Shown one piece after another: positions 45,801 to 59,839 of a stretch of 64,000 bases of DNA (its first letter is position 1; each line of letters begins with the position of its first letter). The stretch comes from Chamaelirium japonicum. Lineage: Eukaryota; Streptophyta; Magnoliopsida; Liliales; Melanthiaceae. The notes under the pieces are model-generated. The model had not been told where the DNA came from. It worked only from the letters and a program-made list of their open reading frames with translations, and made no database searches. Position numbers and translations under genes: made by a program. The stretch is from positions 12,042,340 to 12,106,339 of the forward strand of contig OX393555.1 in the NCBI GenBank assembly GCA_947650365.1, read 5' to 3'.

Positions 45801-48602
45801 TAGCTATATGACACTTTATATTTTTGTCACATATATGCGGGTGTTAAAGTCACCCATATGACACATAAATATACCCTTTCATGATGTAGTCGGGGGAAGG
45901 GGGTACCCTTAAACTCCTCTCATGAATAAAGATCCCAAAAAAGTTTTTAGACCTCTTCTAGTTATGAGGCTCTTTATATTTTGGCCACACACAAGTAGGT
46001 ATTAAAGTCACCCTTTTGACACGTAGATATACCCCCTACCATGATGTAGTCAAGGGGGGTACACTTGTACTTCTCTCATAAACTGCTACATGAATGAGGA
46101 TCCCACAATAGTAAGACCTCTCTTAGCTATTGACTTAATATATTTTGGTCACACATATACGGGTGTTAAAGACACCCCTTCGATACATAGATATACCTAC
46201 CATGATATTGTCGGAGGAGGGGCGGTACAGTTGCACACCTCCTATATTCTGCTACATGAATAAGGATCCCATAACAGAGGGATCCCTTTAAGCTATGAGT
46301 CTTTATGGTTTGTCTATATATATACGGGTATTAAAGTCACCTTTTTACATATAGATGTACCCTCCATGATGTAGTCATTATCATACTTGGACACCTATCA
46401 TAATATGCCATATGAATAAGGATCCAACAATAGTAGAACCATTCCTAGCTATGAGATTTTATATTTTGGCAACACATATATAGGTGTTAAAGTCACCCCT
46501 TCGATACATAGATGTACCCCCCATAATGTAGTCGAGGGAGAATGAGGGGTATAATTAATTGGACTCCTCTCATAATCTACTATATGAATAAGGACCCTAC
46601 AATAGTGAGACCCTTCCTACCAATGGGGATCTCTAAATTTTGCTCGCACACATAAGGGTGTTAAAGTTATCCTTTTGACGCATAGATATATCCCCCCCAA
46701 TGATGTAGTCGAGGGGGGCATAGCTGTACTCTTCTCATAATTTGCTACATAAATAAGGATCTCACAATATTGAGACTCCTCCTAGTTATGAGACTATTTA
46801 TATTTTTGTCGCACATATACGGGTGTTAAAGTCGCCACTTTGATACATAGATATACTCACATGTTATATTCAGGGGGTATAATTGGACTCATCTCATAAT
46901 CTGCTACATGAATAAGTATCACATATTAGTGGGACCCCTCCTAGCTATGAGACTCTTTATATTTTGGCCGTACAGATGTGGGTGTTAAAGTTATCCTTTT
47001 GATACATAGATATACCCCCCAAGATATAGCCAGGGGGTTATACTTGGACTCCTTTCATAATATGTTTTATAAATACGGATCCCATAATAGTGGGACCCTT
47101 CCTAGCAATGGAAATCTTTATATTTTGACCACATATATGTGGGTATTAAAGTCATCCCTTTGACATATAAATATACCCCCCAATGATGTAGTCAGGGAGA
47201 TGGGGTACACTCGGACTCCTCTCATAATTTACTATATGAATAAAGATCCTATTATAGAGGGACCTTTCCTGGCTATAATATTCTTTATATTTTGCCCACA
47301 TATTAAAGTCACTCATTTGACACATAGATATACCCCCCAAGATATAGCTTTAGGTAGAGTACATTAATTGGGCTACTGTCATAATCTGCTTAAATATCCC
47401 ATAATAGTGGGACCCCTTCTTGCTATCGGCCGGACTCTTTATAATTTGACCATACACATGTGATTGTTAAAGTTACCCCTTTGACATATAGATGTGCCCC
47501 CTATGATGTTGTTGAGGTATTTACACTTGTACTTCTTTTATAATATGCTACACGAATAAAGATTTTAAGATAGAAAGATCCCTCATAGCTATGAGACTTT
47601 ATGTTTTGCCCGTACAAAAATAGTTTTTAAAGTCACCCCTTTAACACATAGATATACCTCTCATAATGTAGTCAGGGGGGGGGGGGTATACTGGCACTCT
47701 TCTCATAATCTGTAACATGAATAAGGATCTTATAATAGAGAGATACTTTCTTGCTATAAGACTTTAGGTTTTGGTCATACATATGAGGGTATTAAAGTCA
47801 CCCCTTTAACACATAGATGTACCCGTAATGTTGTAGTGGTGGTGGTACTCTTAGACTCATCTCATAATCTATTACATGAATAAGAATCTCATAATCGTAG
47901 GACCCCTTCTAGCTATGAGATTCTTTATATTTTTGTCACACACATATGGGTGTTAAAGTCATCATTTTGACACATTGATGTACCCTTCCATAATATAGTC
48001 GGGGGGGTGGGTATGGACTCCTCGCATAATCTACTTTATTAATCAGGATTCCACAATAGTAAGACTCCTCCTTACTAAGGGACCCTTTATATTTTGTCCA
48101 CACATGCAGCTATTAAACTCACCCCTTTAATATATAGATATATTTTGTCCACACATTTGCACTCCTTTTATATTTAGCTATATGAATAAGAATACGATAA
48201 TAGTAGGACCCCTTCTCGCTATGAGACTATTTATATTTTGGCTACATACATATGGGTGTTAAATATACCTTTGACACATAGATATACGCCCCATGATGTA
48301 GCCGGGGGATACACTTGTACTCCTCTAATAATCTGTTATATGAATAAGGATCCCATAATAGTTGGACTCATCATAGCTATGTGACACTTTATATTTTTGC
48401 CACACATATGTGGGTGTCAAAGTCAACCCATTGACACATAGATGTACCCCTCAATAATATAGTTGGGGTGTGTATACTTGGACTCCTCTCAAAATCAGCT
48501 TCATGAATAAGAATCTCATAATAATAAAACCCCTCCTAGATATATTTTGGCCACACACATGTGGGTGTTAAAGTCATTCATCTGACACATAGATGTTTCT
48601 CT
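39807..48602. repeat. Satellite array, monomer about 165 bp
   Basis: Some 50 head-to-tail monomers, 160-173 bp long. Consensus landmarks in order: GACTCTTTATATTTTGGCCA, CACATATGGGTGTTAAAGTC, ACCCCTTTGACACATAGATG, TACCCCCCATGATGTAGTCG, GGGGGGTACACTTGGACTCC, TCTCATAATCTGCTACATGA, ATAAGGATCCCATAATAGTG, GGACCCCTCCTAGCTATGA. Monomers differ mostly by substitutions and by the length of the C and G runs. No reading frame is conserved. It continues beyond three insertions to the window end (57875-58148, 60931-62502, 63658-64000). Confidence 0.95.
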
Positions 48603-48607
48603 CCAAT
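48603..48607. repeat. Target-site duplication CCAAT, left copy
   Basis: CCAAT directly before the TG of the left LTR, repeated at 57875-57879 directly after the CA of the right LTR. Five bases, as usual for LTR retrotransposons; it lies inside a satellite monomer. Confidence 0.95.
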
Positions 48608-50558
48608 TGTTGGAATTGGATCCGCTTATCAGAGTCGCAGCGGAAGCAAAAGATAGATCCGAAGATCATACGGTGTATGTTTCATTACAATTAATTCTAT
48701 AAAACAATCTACATGCAAATATATGATCTTAGCATATATGCGGACACCCTAGAGGCATACTACGATCTACGAAAGACATGCATGCATCTAGTTAGGTGTT
48801 TAGAATTATCATACCTTTTGGATCTATGATCCGGAGATGACGGAACGATGACGAACCGCACTTGAATTGCAAGAAAAACTGTCGGATAGCACCTTGTCCT
48901 TTGCGAATTGAAGAATCCTCGAAATCTCGTCTCTGAGTGCAAGGATTATGAGCCGACGGAGGAATCCGTTACGAAGACGATGGCGAGCCACGAGGTTTCC
49001 TCCTTCTCTTTCTCTCTTCTTCCTTCTCATTCCTTCCTCTTTCTTCTCCCTTCTTCTTCCTCTCTTTTCCTTGGCCGAAACCACAAAGGAGGAGGCTTGG
49101 GAGGGGTCGATTTTTTGGAGGAGAGGGGAAAAACCATAGGGCCGGCCCTCCCTCTCCCTATTCTACTTATAGGGCCGGTCTCCCATGGCTTCAAGGAAGC
49201 TAGGGCCAGCCCTAATAGGATTAGGATGAGGGGGGGGGGCGGTTTTTAGGGATTTCCAATGTCTATCGTGAGCCTGGATGAAAACGTCATTCATGAAAAG
49301 TGGAAAACTGAAAGAGAGACTGAGTGAGGTGCGCTACTCGGAATCGAGTTCCGTCAGTGCCTATGAGCTCCTGGAATTATTTCGCTCATTCTAAGATCCA
49401 TATTTAATATGTTCTGAGCCATATTTTAGTATTTACCAAAATACCCTTATGGCCCGTAACATATGTGAATTAGGTTCTTAGGCTCCGGAATTGTGCTCCA
49501 TCACGCTACTTCGCATCCAACGTGTCCAACTAGGTCGGGGAACAATTCCTATACACAATGACAGGGTGGAACCTTCAGGGTTCGGGATCTCTAGCTCCAA
49601 TCGGATCCCTGATTAACTGTTCCGGTGACACACTGAAAGTTCCGTTAATCAGCCCTAATCCGATTAACCCGCGTAGCCACCTAGAGTGTGACGCGAGTTA
49701 AACTCTAGTGATCCTAAACTTATATTACTCCCTTGTAACCCTGTTATCTACTATACTCCGATAATCCTCAGTCCCTCCTATTACTGGTGCCATGATATAA
49801 CTCGGGCGGTGGGGAGCACCGTTAGATCCCGATCGATCATCTGACTAGGAATTGATGACTTGTCATCTATAACACCATACACCTTCTGGTGCTATGCCTA
49901 GCATCCGGAACATCGTTAGTCATACTGACAACCACCAGGCCTGGGTTAACTGTGTGGACAGATTGACTCATCAAAATGCACCCATCCAACACTGGACGTC
50001 GGATAACCTGTAGGGATTACATGTCACTCAAGCGCCAGCGGGGTAACCCAACGTACCGTGGTATTGGACTATGGAAGGTCCGCTCACGTTGGCACATCAA
50101 AGCACCACACAACTGCTTGGCCTAGTGTATATGGTCCCTCAGGGTTAAGGACAGACTATCTATAGTAGTAAGACGGTTTATGCACCAAATCACTGAACTG
50201 TGCACCGTCTTGGTTCCTGTTCAACACGATCATCGTGCTTGGTCAGGTGAATAGGAATCCCACGTTTCCGTGGTGGAGACTTCACCACATCCTCTACCTG
50301 CCAACAGCTTGTTCTCGGTGAAGCAACAGGCATCACCTAAGCTGTGAACTCGTTCTAGGTCTACACAGAACTGGTCCACTGGGTCTCCCAAGCATGGATC
50401 CTCCATGCGCCTCAGTGGCCTACTGTGTTCCCTAGGGTCCTTTTATTATATGAGTATTATCATATACCAGAGTAGTATTGTAATTAAAGCAATAACCAAA
50501 GGCATTTTTATTAATGTTAATACAGAAAATCCACGCTAAGGACACACGAGCTATAACA
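48608..50558 (-). repeat. 3' LTR of the copia element
   Basis: 1951 bp, matched to 55928-57874. In the first 300 bp I count about 20 differences, mainly transitions. Small open frames (such as 48908-49249) recur in both LTRs and are not genes. Confidence 0.93.
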
Positions 50559-50575
50559 ATCTTCCACTTGGTCTA
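50559..50575 (-). promoter_or_regulatory. Polypurine tract of the copia element
   Basis: On the minus strand the sequence before the 3' LTR reads AGACCAAGTGGAAGAT and then TGTTATAGCTC. AAGTGGAAGAT is a typical copia polypurine tract, the primer for plus-strand DNA synthesis. Confidence 0.8.
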
Positions 50576-50955
50576 GCGGGGAACAACAGTCTTAACTCCC
50601 ATGGCATCCACGTGCTTCTCAAAAGCCTTGGTCGGTAACGCCTTTGTGAAAGGGTCCGCCATTTTTCTGCAGACGCCACCTGAGTCACTGCAACCTCCCC
50701 TCGCTTCTGCAAGTCCCGGATAATATAGTATTTCTGCTCGATATGCTTGCTCTTCTAGTGATATCTTGGCTCCTTGGATTGTGCTACCGCTCCACTATTA
50801 TCACAGTAAAGGACAATAGGATCTTGAGCTCCCGGTACGCATCCTAAGTTCGTGAGGAACTTCTTGAGCCACACCGCCTCCTTAGCTGCTTCCTACACCG
50901 CAACGTACTCAGCCTCTATCGTCGAATCCGCGATGCATCCCTACTTTATGCTTCT
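50576..50955 (-). pseudogene. Copia RNase H domain, broken
   Basis: Broken minus-strand frames contain the C-terminal copia blocks such as SKHIEQKYYIIRD and EVAVTQVASAEK (about 50690-50760). It continues the RT fragment at 50956-51777 after at least one stop. Confidence 0.7.
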
Positions 50956-51777
50956 TCAACCGACAGCTCCTCCTAATGAAAACACAAACCCTGACGTCGA
51001 TCTCCTGGATTCCGGATCTGATGCAAAGTCAGAATTTGTATATCCAATCGGCATCAGTTCCTGTGAAGAGTAAACTAACTCATAATCTCTCATCCTACGG
51101 AGATACTTGAGTATACTTTTCACAGCAGTCCAGTGCCCTGGACCCGGATTTGACTGATACCTGCCCATCATGCCTACTGCATAGCATATATCTGGTCTCG
51201 TGCACTGCATAACATACATCAGACTCCCTAGAGCCGAAGCATAAGGTATCTTCTGTATTTCTGCCCTCTCCTCATGAGTCTTAGGACTCTGATCCTTGGA
51301 CAACTTCATTCTATATCTGAATGGAACCAGTCCCTTCTTGGAGTTGTGCATACTGAATCTGACCAAGATAGTATCTATGTAGGCTGACTGTGACAGTGAG
51401 AGAGTCTTGTTCTGGCGATCTCGAGTTACCTTGATCCCCAGAATATAACTTGCTTCACCCAGGTCTTTCATGTCAAATTGAGAGGATAACCACACCTTCA
51501 CTGTAGACAATGTTCCAACATCGTTTCCAATGAGCAGGATATCGTCTACGTAAAGCACTAGAAAAACTACTGCAGTCTTATCACTCCTTTTATAAACACA
51601 TGGTTCATCCACATTCTGCTCAAATCCATAAGACTGGATAGCCTGATCAAAACGCATGTTCCAACTTCTGGATTCTTGCTTCAGTCCATAAATGGACCTT
51701 TGCAACTTGTACACCAGACTTTCCTGACCTTTTGCGGCAAAGCTTGGAGGCTGAGACATATAGATGTCTTCTTCCAA
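50956..51777 (-). pseudogene. Copia reverse transcriptase, C-terminal two thirds
   Basis: 273-residue frame with LVYKLQRSIYGLKQESRSWN, the catalytic LYVDDILLIGND, FDMKDLGEASYILGIKVTRD and YASALGSLMYVMQCTRPDIC. These are the most conserved copia RT blocks and remain intact. Upstream, near 51780, the frame shifts relative to 51780-52241 (the FLN/EEDIYM junction), and a stop follows the tryptophan in YYDWEIW*MDVKTVF. Confidence 0.9.
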
Positions 51778-52241
51778 TCCCTATTGAGGAATACGGTCTT
51801 GACGTCCATTTACCAGATCTCCCAGTCATAATAGGCTGCAATGGATAAGAGGATCCAGATAGACTTAAGCATAGCCACTGGCGAAAAGGTTTCGTCATAG
51901 TCGATCCCTTCTCGCTGGGTATAACCCTTAGCGACTAGTCTAGCTTTTTAAGTCTCAACGGTACCATCCGGACCTCTTTTCCTTTTGTACACCCACTTAC
52001 ACCCAACAGGTTTAATATTGTGAGGTGGTGTTACAAGTGTCCATACCGAATTTTGGGACATCGATGTCAGTTCTGCCTCCATGGCTTCCTGCCATGCTGC
52101 ATGGTCAGAGGATACCATCGCTTCATCATAGTTCAGAGGATTATCCTCCTGAAACTCTGGGTCTACCATAAAGGCTTCTCCAATGTATCCATCAGGAGCA
52201 GTTGTGGTCATCCCACTGCGACGAGCCTGCGGTGGTTCCAT
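51778..52241 (-). pseudogene. Copia reverse transcriptase, N-terminal part
   Basis: 51948-52241 gives NYDEAMVSSDHAAWQEAMEA and NSVWTLVTPPHNIKPVGCKW, the start of copia RT. 51778-51947 has [16 protein letters not shown] with stops. Not translatable as one protein. Confidence 0.85.
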
Positions 52242-52252
52242 AGGAGTCGATT

Positions 52253-52666
52253 CTACAGTATCTTTATCTTAGGGGTATCGGCTCCTACTACGTTTTCTGT
52301 CTTCGTACTCCCATCAGTACCAAATAATTCTCCAAGAACTACTTTACTGATGGGCTTATGGTCTATTAAATAATCCTGCTCCAGGAATATGGCGTTCGTC
52401 GAGACGATAACCTTTCTATCCTCAGGATCATAAAATAAACCACTCTTTGTCCCTTTTGGATACCCAACGAACAGACATACCTTAGTTTTTGACTCCATCT
52501 TATCTCGCTTGTCCTTCCGCATATGTGCTGGACAACCCCAAATCCTAAAGTGCTGTAGGCTTGGCTTTCGCTTCAACCACAGCTCCCAAGGAGTTAGGGG
52601 TACCGACTTTGATGGAACCACACAAGCTTCAGTTATGTTATCCTGTGTCCAAGCCTTATATGCCAA
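52253..52666 (-). pseudogene. Copia integrase C-terminal part; core domain deleted
   Basis: 137-residue frame with PSKSVPLTPWELWLKRKPSL and FRIWGCPAHMRK, the end of the integrase region. The DD(35)E core that should precede it is absent: the frame at 52633-53088 jumps from the LLWHIRLGH pre-integrase block straight to this segment. Confidence 0.85.
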
Positions 52667-52740
52667 AGGAGTATTGGATTATCTAAGGGATTTTTTCTTT
52701 TAGATGAATTAACCACACAAGCTTCAGTTATGTTATCCTG
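52616..52740. repeat. 30-bp direct repeat at the integrase deletion junction
   Basis: The same 30 bases (AACCACACAAGCTTCAGTTA, then TGTTATCCTG) lie at 52616-52645 and 52711-52740, 95 bp apart. The first copy sits exactly where the integrase core is lost. Confidence 0.9.
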
Positions 52741-53088
52741 CTTATGATTGGAGTTAATTACATAAAGACCATTCTGTATCTTTCCCTTACAAACAAAAGA
52801 ACCATTTAATCTAATTGACACACCAGAAGCATCAAATAAAACTAAAAAACCTTCATTATTCAATAAGGAAACATAAATTAAGTTTCGTCTCAAGGACGAT
52901 ACATAAAGTATGTCTCTAAGTAATAAACTTCTTCCATCAAGGAACTGCAAGACGACATCTCCAACTGCTTCAGCCTCTGCCACGGCCTCAGTTCCCATGC
53001 TTAGGATCATCTTCTCATCACCCAGTTTTCTTGTCTCCTTGAACCCCTGTAAATTATTGCAAGCATGGTTAGTGGAACCAGAATCCAC
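52633..53088 (-). pseudogene. Copia protease and pre-integrase region
   Basis: 151-residue frame starting at the protease active-site block VDSGSTNHACNN, then LRDILYVSSLRRNLIYVSLL and ending with the pre-integrase block NPILLWHIRLGH. A TGA stop lies two codons before VDSGST (near 53095). Confidence 0.9.
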
Positions 53089-53091
53089 AAT

Positions 53092-53986
53092 TCATAAAAC
53101 TGGAGAACAACTGGATGCTACAAGGGATTCCACTATGTGGATTTGAGATATACTTGTCTCAGCCTTCTTGGGAGCCGCACGGCAGTTGCCCTTCCAGTGC
53201 CCCTTTTTGCCGCATCGGAAATATTTTCCTTTGGGCTTCGCCGGACCATTCTGCTTAGGAACCTGCAACTGCACCTGGCCCATCTTCACGGGCTTCTTAG
53301 ACTTTTTTTTTCTGAAACTTGCCTTTGGCTTTCAGAGAAGAATTCTGCTCTACGTTCAGGGATTGGGCTCCTGCCTTCCTCCCGTCCTCTGCCGCCTGGA
53401 GCGCCGCTAGGAGCTCTGCGTTTGACGTCTCCAACCGGTTAAGGTTAAAGTTGGTAACAAAGCTCTCAAACGCTCCTGACAGAGACGCAAGGAAAATATC
53501 GGTCTAGATCTCCGCATCCAAGATGACATCAAAGGAACCAAGCTCGTTCACATAGCCAAACAATTTCAGCATATGATCCCGAACTAAAGTCTCCTCTGCC
53601 ATCTTCGTGGACACCAATTTCTTGATGGTCAGGTAACGAGTTACCCGACTACGACCCTCGAACATTTCCTTTAGGTAGAGTATCATGTTTAAAGTAAAGG
53701 CCATGTCTTCGACTTGCTTCTGAAGGACGGTCTGCAAGGATGCCACTATATAGCACTTGCATATCTCATCAGCATCTATCCAGTCTTTCCATTCCTTCAA
53801 CTGAGCTTCAGTTGCACTTGGTCCCGGCATGGCCGGTTGAGGGGTACTTAGGGTAATTGTGTGTTTGCCAACCCTTAGGATGAGCATTAGGTTACGCTTC
53901 CAGTCCTCATAGTTTGGTCCTGTAAGTTTGTTATCATTAAGTATGGAGGCAAGGGGGTTGAGCTTAGTCATGATTTCTGTAAACAA
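53092..53986 (-). pseudogene. Copia gag, with damaged zinc knuckle
   Basis: 53504-53986 encodes 160 residues of copia gag (LNDNKLTGPNYEDWKRNLML, LVSTKMAEETLVRDHMLKLF). At DAEI a TAG stop interrupts, and the same frame continues behind it with TDIFLASLSGAFESFVTNFN, so one change (CAG to TAG, C-to-T) probably made the stop. The zinc knuckle near 53225 reads YFRCGKKGHWKGNC: the first cysteine of CX2CX4HX4C is tyrosine. The T run near 53305-53313 also marks a frameshift. Confidence 0.88.
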
Positions 53987-55913
53987 TGGTTCAAAGCAAA
54001 ATTAGGGTTTACTACAATCTATTTTATAGAATTTAGATATAGATAATGTTTACTCCAGCCGCTATATCTTCACTACCTCATATGGAGACATCCAGGAATC
54101 TAAATTCCCTGGGCTCGAGCACTGAGACTATCAGCCTTGAATTGGAGACAGCATCTCGGTGAGAGCATGCAACCGCTTCTGCCAATGGGGTTTTTATGAC
54201 CCAGTCTTCATCATAATTACCCATGGTAAACTGAAAGACCTCCCAGTCTCCTTTTGGCCAGCTTTATGTGACCCGCGTGCGCAGCAACAACGACTTCACA
54301 TAAGCTTTCAGATGCTTCCCATAAATCTAGGTGGTGTCAGCAGGGAGGTTCATAGGCTCCCGTGGTGTAGGAAAAAACCGTCACCCACTGCCACCGGCAT
54401 CCTCCATATCCCGAAGGAAACCACTAGGCGAACCAGCATGGAAGGAAATACAGCTCTCACCTGGTGGGACTATCGAACTGCGTACCTCCCACCCAGACCC
54501 TTAACCGGTTGATTGTGGAGGCCAGGGGCTCCCCTTTAGAGGGAACCTCTTACACATCCCTTCTTTATGAGGTTTTATGCATATCTAGATAGGTCACAAC
54601 CTCCTAGACTTAGACCCTGGTCTACCGTGCTCCTACTAGGATTACAAACCTTCTCGTAAAGCATTAGTCTCCTCGGAAAATATCATAGTCCCTACCTTGA
54701 ATACTCAGCTTTTGCCTTTCTTGCAAGGATCACATTACATAGATTCCAAGGATCCCGATACTTCACTAGTTTGCCCATAATCCTAAGATCTGGAGTCTAG
54801 CCTAAGGTCAACGTGGAAAGGACTCCCACTACGATGACGCCTTATTCACAATTTGATGCCTGATGTCATAGTAGACCTCATCTCATTACAGGTTTCGATG
54901 TTGGCCAAATAGGGACATCTGATAACCTCCGCCGGACCTCAACCTAATGGTGGCATAACCAAATCGTGATGAGTTCATACTACCATCAAACGTCATCTAG
55001 TAACGGGTATCACACAGTGAAATCCTAACCTAACTTAGTCGCTAGGACCACGTGGGGAAAGGGCATCCCACTAGGGTTATCATACTTCTTATGGAGATAT
55101 TAGTTAATTATCTCTAAACAAATCTAACACTGCATCTATCTCGGTGCACAGTACTTGGCTACCTGAACTACCACGAGGGCGGTTACCACCTTTCCTTTTA
55201 ACTAGCCACCGGATTCGTACGTGTTAGAACCATATAGAGACACCGATGAATCCATAAGCTTAGTTCTAACCCTAAGCCTGATCTAGAGACAAACTCACAA
55301 GCAAGATAATAAAATTATCATCGGGGTTCCCTAAACAATAAGTAAAGAGAATCAACATAAAAACATCCAAACTGAATCAAGTCCAGAGTCCGACCCCTGA
55401 ACCTGAATAGCACAGCCAAGATATCCTGCTCTTCTGTTCTACATGATCTCTGACGACGATCCCCATCATCGCCAATGTGCACGCTTTTACCGGGTCTTTG
55501 CACACCATGGTACCGCTTGCCCGAACTGTGGATGAAGCATCATCTCCTTCTTCCTGTGACCGAAAAACTAACACGCTCCGAGCAAGTGCTCATTCGTGTA
55601 TAATTTTGCTAGAAAAAAAAGAAGACAATCCAAGAAACATGGCCAGGGAACCGAGGATGGTCAACCCCCACCCTCGCCCATCTAGAGCCTTAAAATTCAC
55701 AAGCACAATAATAATCAATACAAAATTTAAATCCGGGGTCCGACCCCCGGATGCATGCAATCACAGATTATTATTTAGCGCGGCACCTGCAAAAAAATGA
55801 TACATAGCATAATCCATATGCATGATCTATGCCGAACCCCGACGAAAACATATGTCATCATATATTCACATGATGTTATCATGAATTCATGCATGAAACA
55901 TACACCAAAGCGT
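53987..55913 (-). other. Leader of the copia element; no gene
   Basis: 1.93 kb between PBS and gag ATG. No frame is convincing (54159-54512, 55318-55574 and 55477-55800 are chance frames). Such long leaders are known in some copia lineages. Confidence 0.7.
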
Positions 55914-55925
55914 GCTCTGATACCA
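55914..55925 (-). promoter_or_regulatory. Primer binding site (initiator tRNA-Met)
   Basis: On the minus strand TGGTATCAGAGC lies two bases inside the 5' LTR. It is complementary to the 3' end of initiator tRNA-Met, the usual primer for copia elements. Confidence 0.93.
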
Positions 55926-55927
55926 AT

Positions 55928-57874
55928 TGTTGGAATTGGATCTACTTATCAGAGTCGCAGCGGAAGCAAAAGATAGATCTGAAGATCATACGGTGTATGT
56001 TTTATTATAATTAATTCTACAAAACAATCTACATGCAAATCTATGATCTTAGTATATGTGCGGACACCCTAGAGGCATACTACGATCTACGGAAGACATG
56101 CATGCATCTAGTAAGGTGTTTAGAATCATCATACCTTTTGGATCTATGATCCGGAGATGACAGAACGATGAAGAACCATACTTGAATCACAAAGGAAACT
56201 GTCGGATAGCACCTTGTCCTTTGCGAATTGAAGAATCCTCGAAATCCCGTCTCTGAGTGCAAGGATTACGAGCCGACGGAGGAATCCGTTGCGAAGACGA
56301 TGGTGAGCCACGAGATTTTCTCCTTTTCTTTCTCTCTTCTTCCTTCTTATTCCTTTCTCCTTTCTTCTTCCTCTCTTTTCCTTGGCCGAAACCACAAAGG
56401 AGGAGGCTTGGGAGGGGTCGATTTTTTGGAGGAGAGGGGAAAAACCATAGGGCCGGCCCTCTCTCTCCCTATTCTACTTATAGGGCTGGTCTCCCATGGC
56501 TTCAAGGAAGCTAGGGCCGGCCCTAATAGGATTAGGATGAGGGGGGGCGGTTTTTAGGGATTTCCAATGTCTATTGTGAAGCCTGGACGAAAACGCCCTT
56601 CACAAAAAGTAGAAAACTGAAAGAGAGACTGAGTGAGGTGTGCTACTCGGAATCGAGTTCCGTCAGCGCCTATGAGCTCCTGGAATTATTTCGCTCATTC
56701 TAAGATCTATATTCAATATGTTCTGAGCCATATTTCAATATTTACCAAAATACCCCTACGGCCCGTAACATATGTGAATTAGGTTCTTAGGCTCCGGGCT
56801 TGCGCTCCATCGCATTACTTCACATCCAACGTATCCAACTAGGTCGGGGAACAATTCCTATACGCAACGACATGGTGGAACCTTCAGGGTTTAGGATCTC
56901 TAGCTCCAACCGGATCCTTGATTAACTGTTCCGGTGACACACCAAAAGTTCCGTTAATCAGTCCTAATCCGATTAACCCGCGTAGCCACCCAGAGTGCGA
57001 CGCGAGTTAAACTCTAGTGATCCTAAACTTATGTTACTCCCTCGTAACCCTATTCTCTACTATACTCTGATAATCCTTAGTCCCTTCTATTACTGGTGCC
57101 ATGATACAACTCGGGCAGTGGGGAGCACCGTCAGATCCCGATCGATCATCTGAATAGGAATTGATGACTTGTCATCTATAACACCACACACCTTCTGGTG
57201 CTATGCCTAGCATCCGGAACATCGTCAGTCATACTGACAACCACCAGGCCTGGGTTAACTGTGTGGACAGATTGACTCATCAAAACGCACCCATCCAACA
57301 CTGGATATCGGATAACCTGTAGGGATTACATGTCACTCAAGCGCCAGCCGGGTAACCCAACGTACCGTGGTATTGGACTATGGAAGGTCCGCACACGTTG
57401 GTACATCAAAGCACCACACAACTGGTTGGCCCAGTGTACATGGTCCCTCAGGGTTAAGGACAGACTATCTATAGTAGTAAGACGGTTTATGCACCAGTGT
57501 CTGAATCACTGAACTATGCACTGTCTTGGTTCCTGTTCAACACGATCATCGTGTTTGGTCAGGTGAATAGGAATCCCATGTTCCCGTGGTGGAGACTTCA
57601 CCACATCCTCTACCTGCCAACAGCTTGTTCTCGGTGAAGCGACCGGCATCACCTAAGCTGTGAACTAGTTCTAGGTCTACACAGAACTGGTCCACTGGGT
57701 CTCCCAAGCATGGATCCTTCATGCGCCTCAGTGGCCTACTGTGTTCCCTAGGGTCCTTTTATTATATGAGTATTATCATATACCAGAGTAGTATTCTAAT
57801 TAAAGCAATAACCAAAGGCATCGTTATTAATGTTAATACAGAAAATCCACGCTAAGAACACACGAGCTATAACA
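55928..57874 (-). repeat. 5' LTR of the copia element
   Basis: 1947 bp, partner of 48608-50558. Carries the element promoter in principle; no start site can be placed. Confidence 0.93.

Positions 57875-58726
<852 letters not shown>

Positions 58727-58788
<62 letters not shown>
58727..58788. repeat. (TA)n microsatellite between MITE C and element B2
   Basis: 62 bp of pure AT repeat. Confidence 0.95.

Positions 58789-59839
<1,051 letters not shown>

Larger units (their letters stand above)
48608..57874 (-). mobile_element. Structurally complete Ty1/copia retrotransposon
   Basis: 9.27 kb with LTRs of about 1.95 kb (48608-50558 and 55928-57874), both TG...CA (on the plus strand TGTTGGAATT ... 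GAGCTATAACA), PBS (55914-55925), polypurine tract next to the inner LTR (about 50560-50575), and a 5-bp TSD. Coding order on the minus strand is gag, protease, remains of integrase, RT, RNase H, i.e. copia. The coding part is dead: stops, a frameshift, a lost zinc-knuckle cysteine and a missing integrase core. A non-coding leader of about 1.9 kb lies between PBS and gag. It inserted into the satellite and so is younger than the array. It could have been mobilised only in trans. Confidence 0.93.

Noticed and set aside
39807-48602. Peptide-coding repeat gene
   Set aside because: Monomer length is not kept to multiples of three and frames are short and not conserved.
48908-49249. Open frame in the LTR, repeated at 56228-56557
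   Set aside because: It is duplicated because the LTR is; pyrimidine-rich low-complexity content and frame-length differences between the copies argue against a gene.
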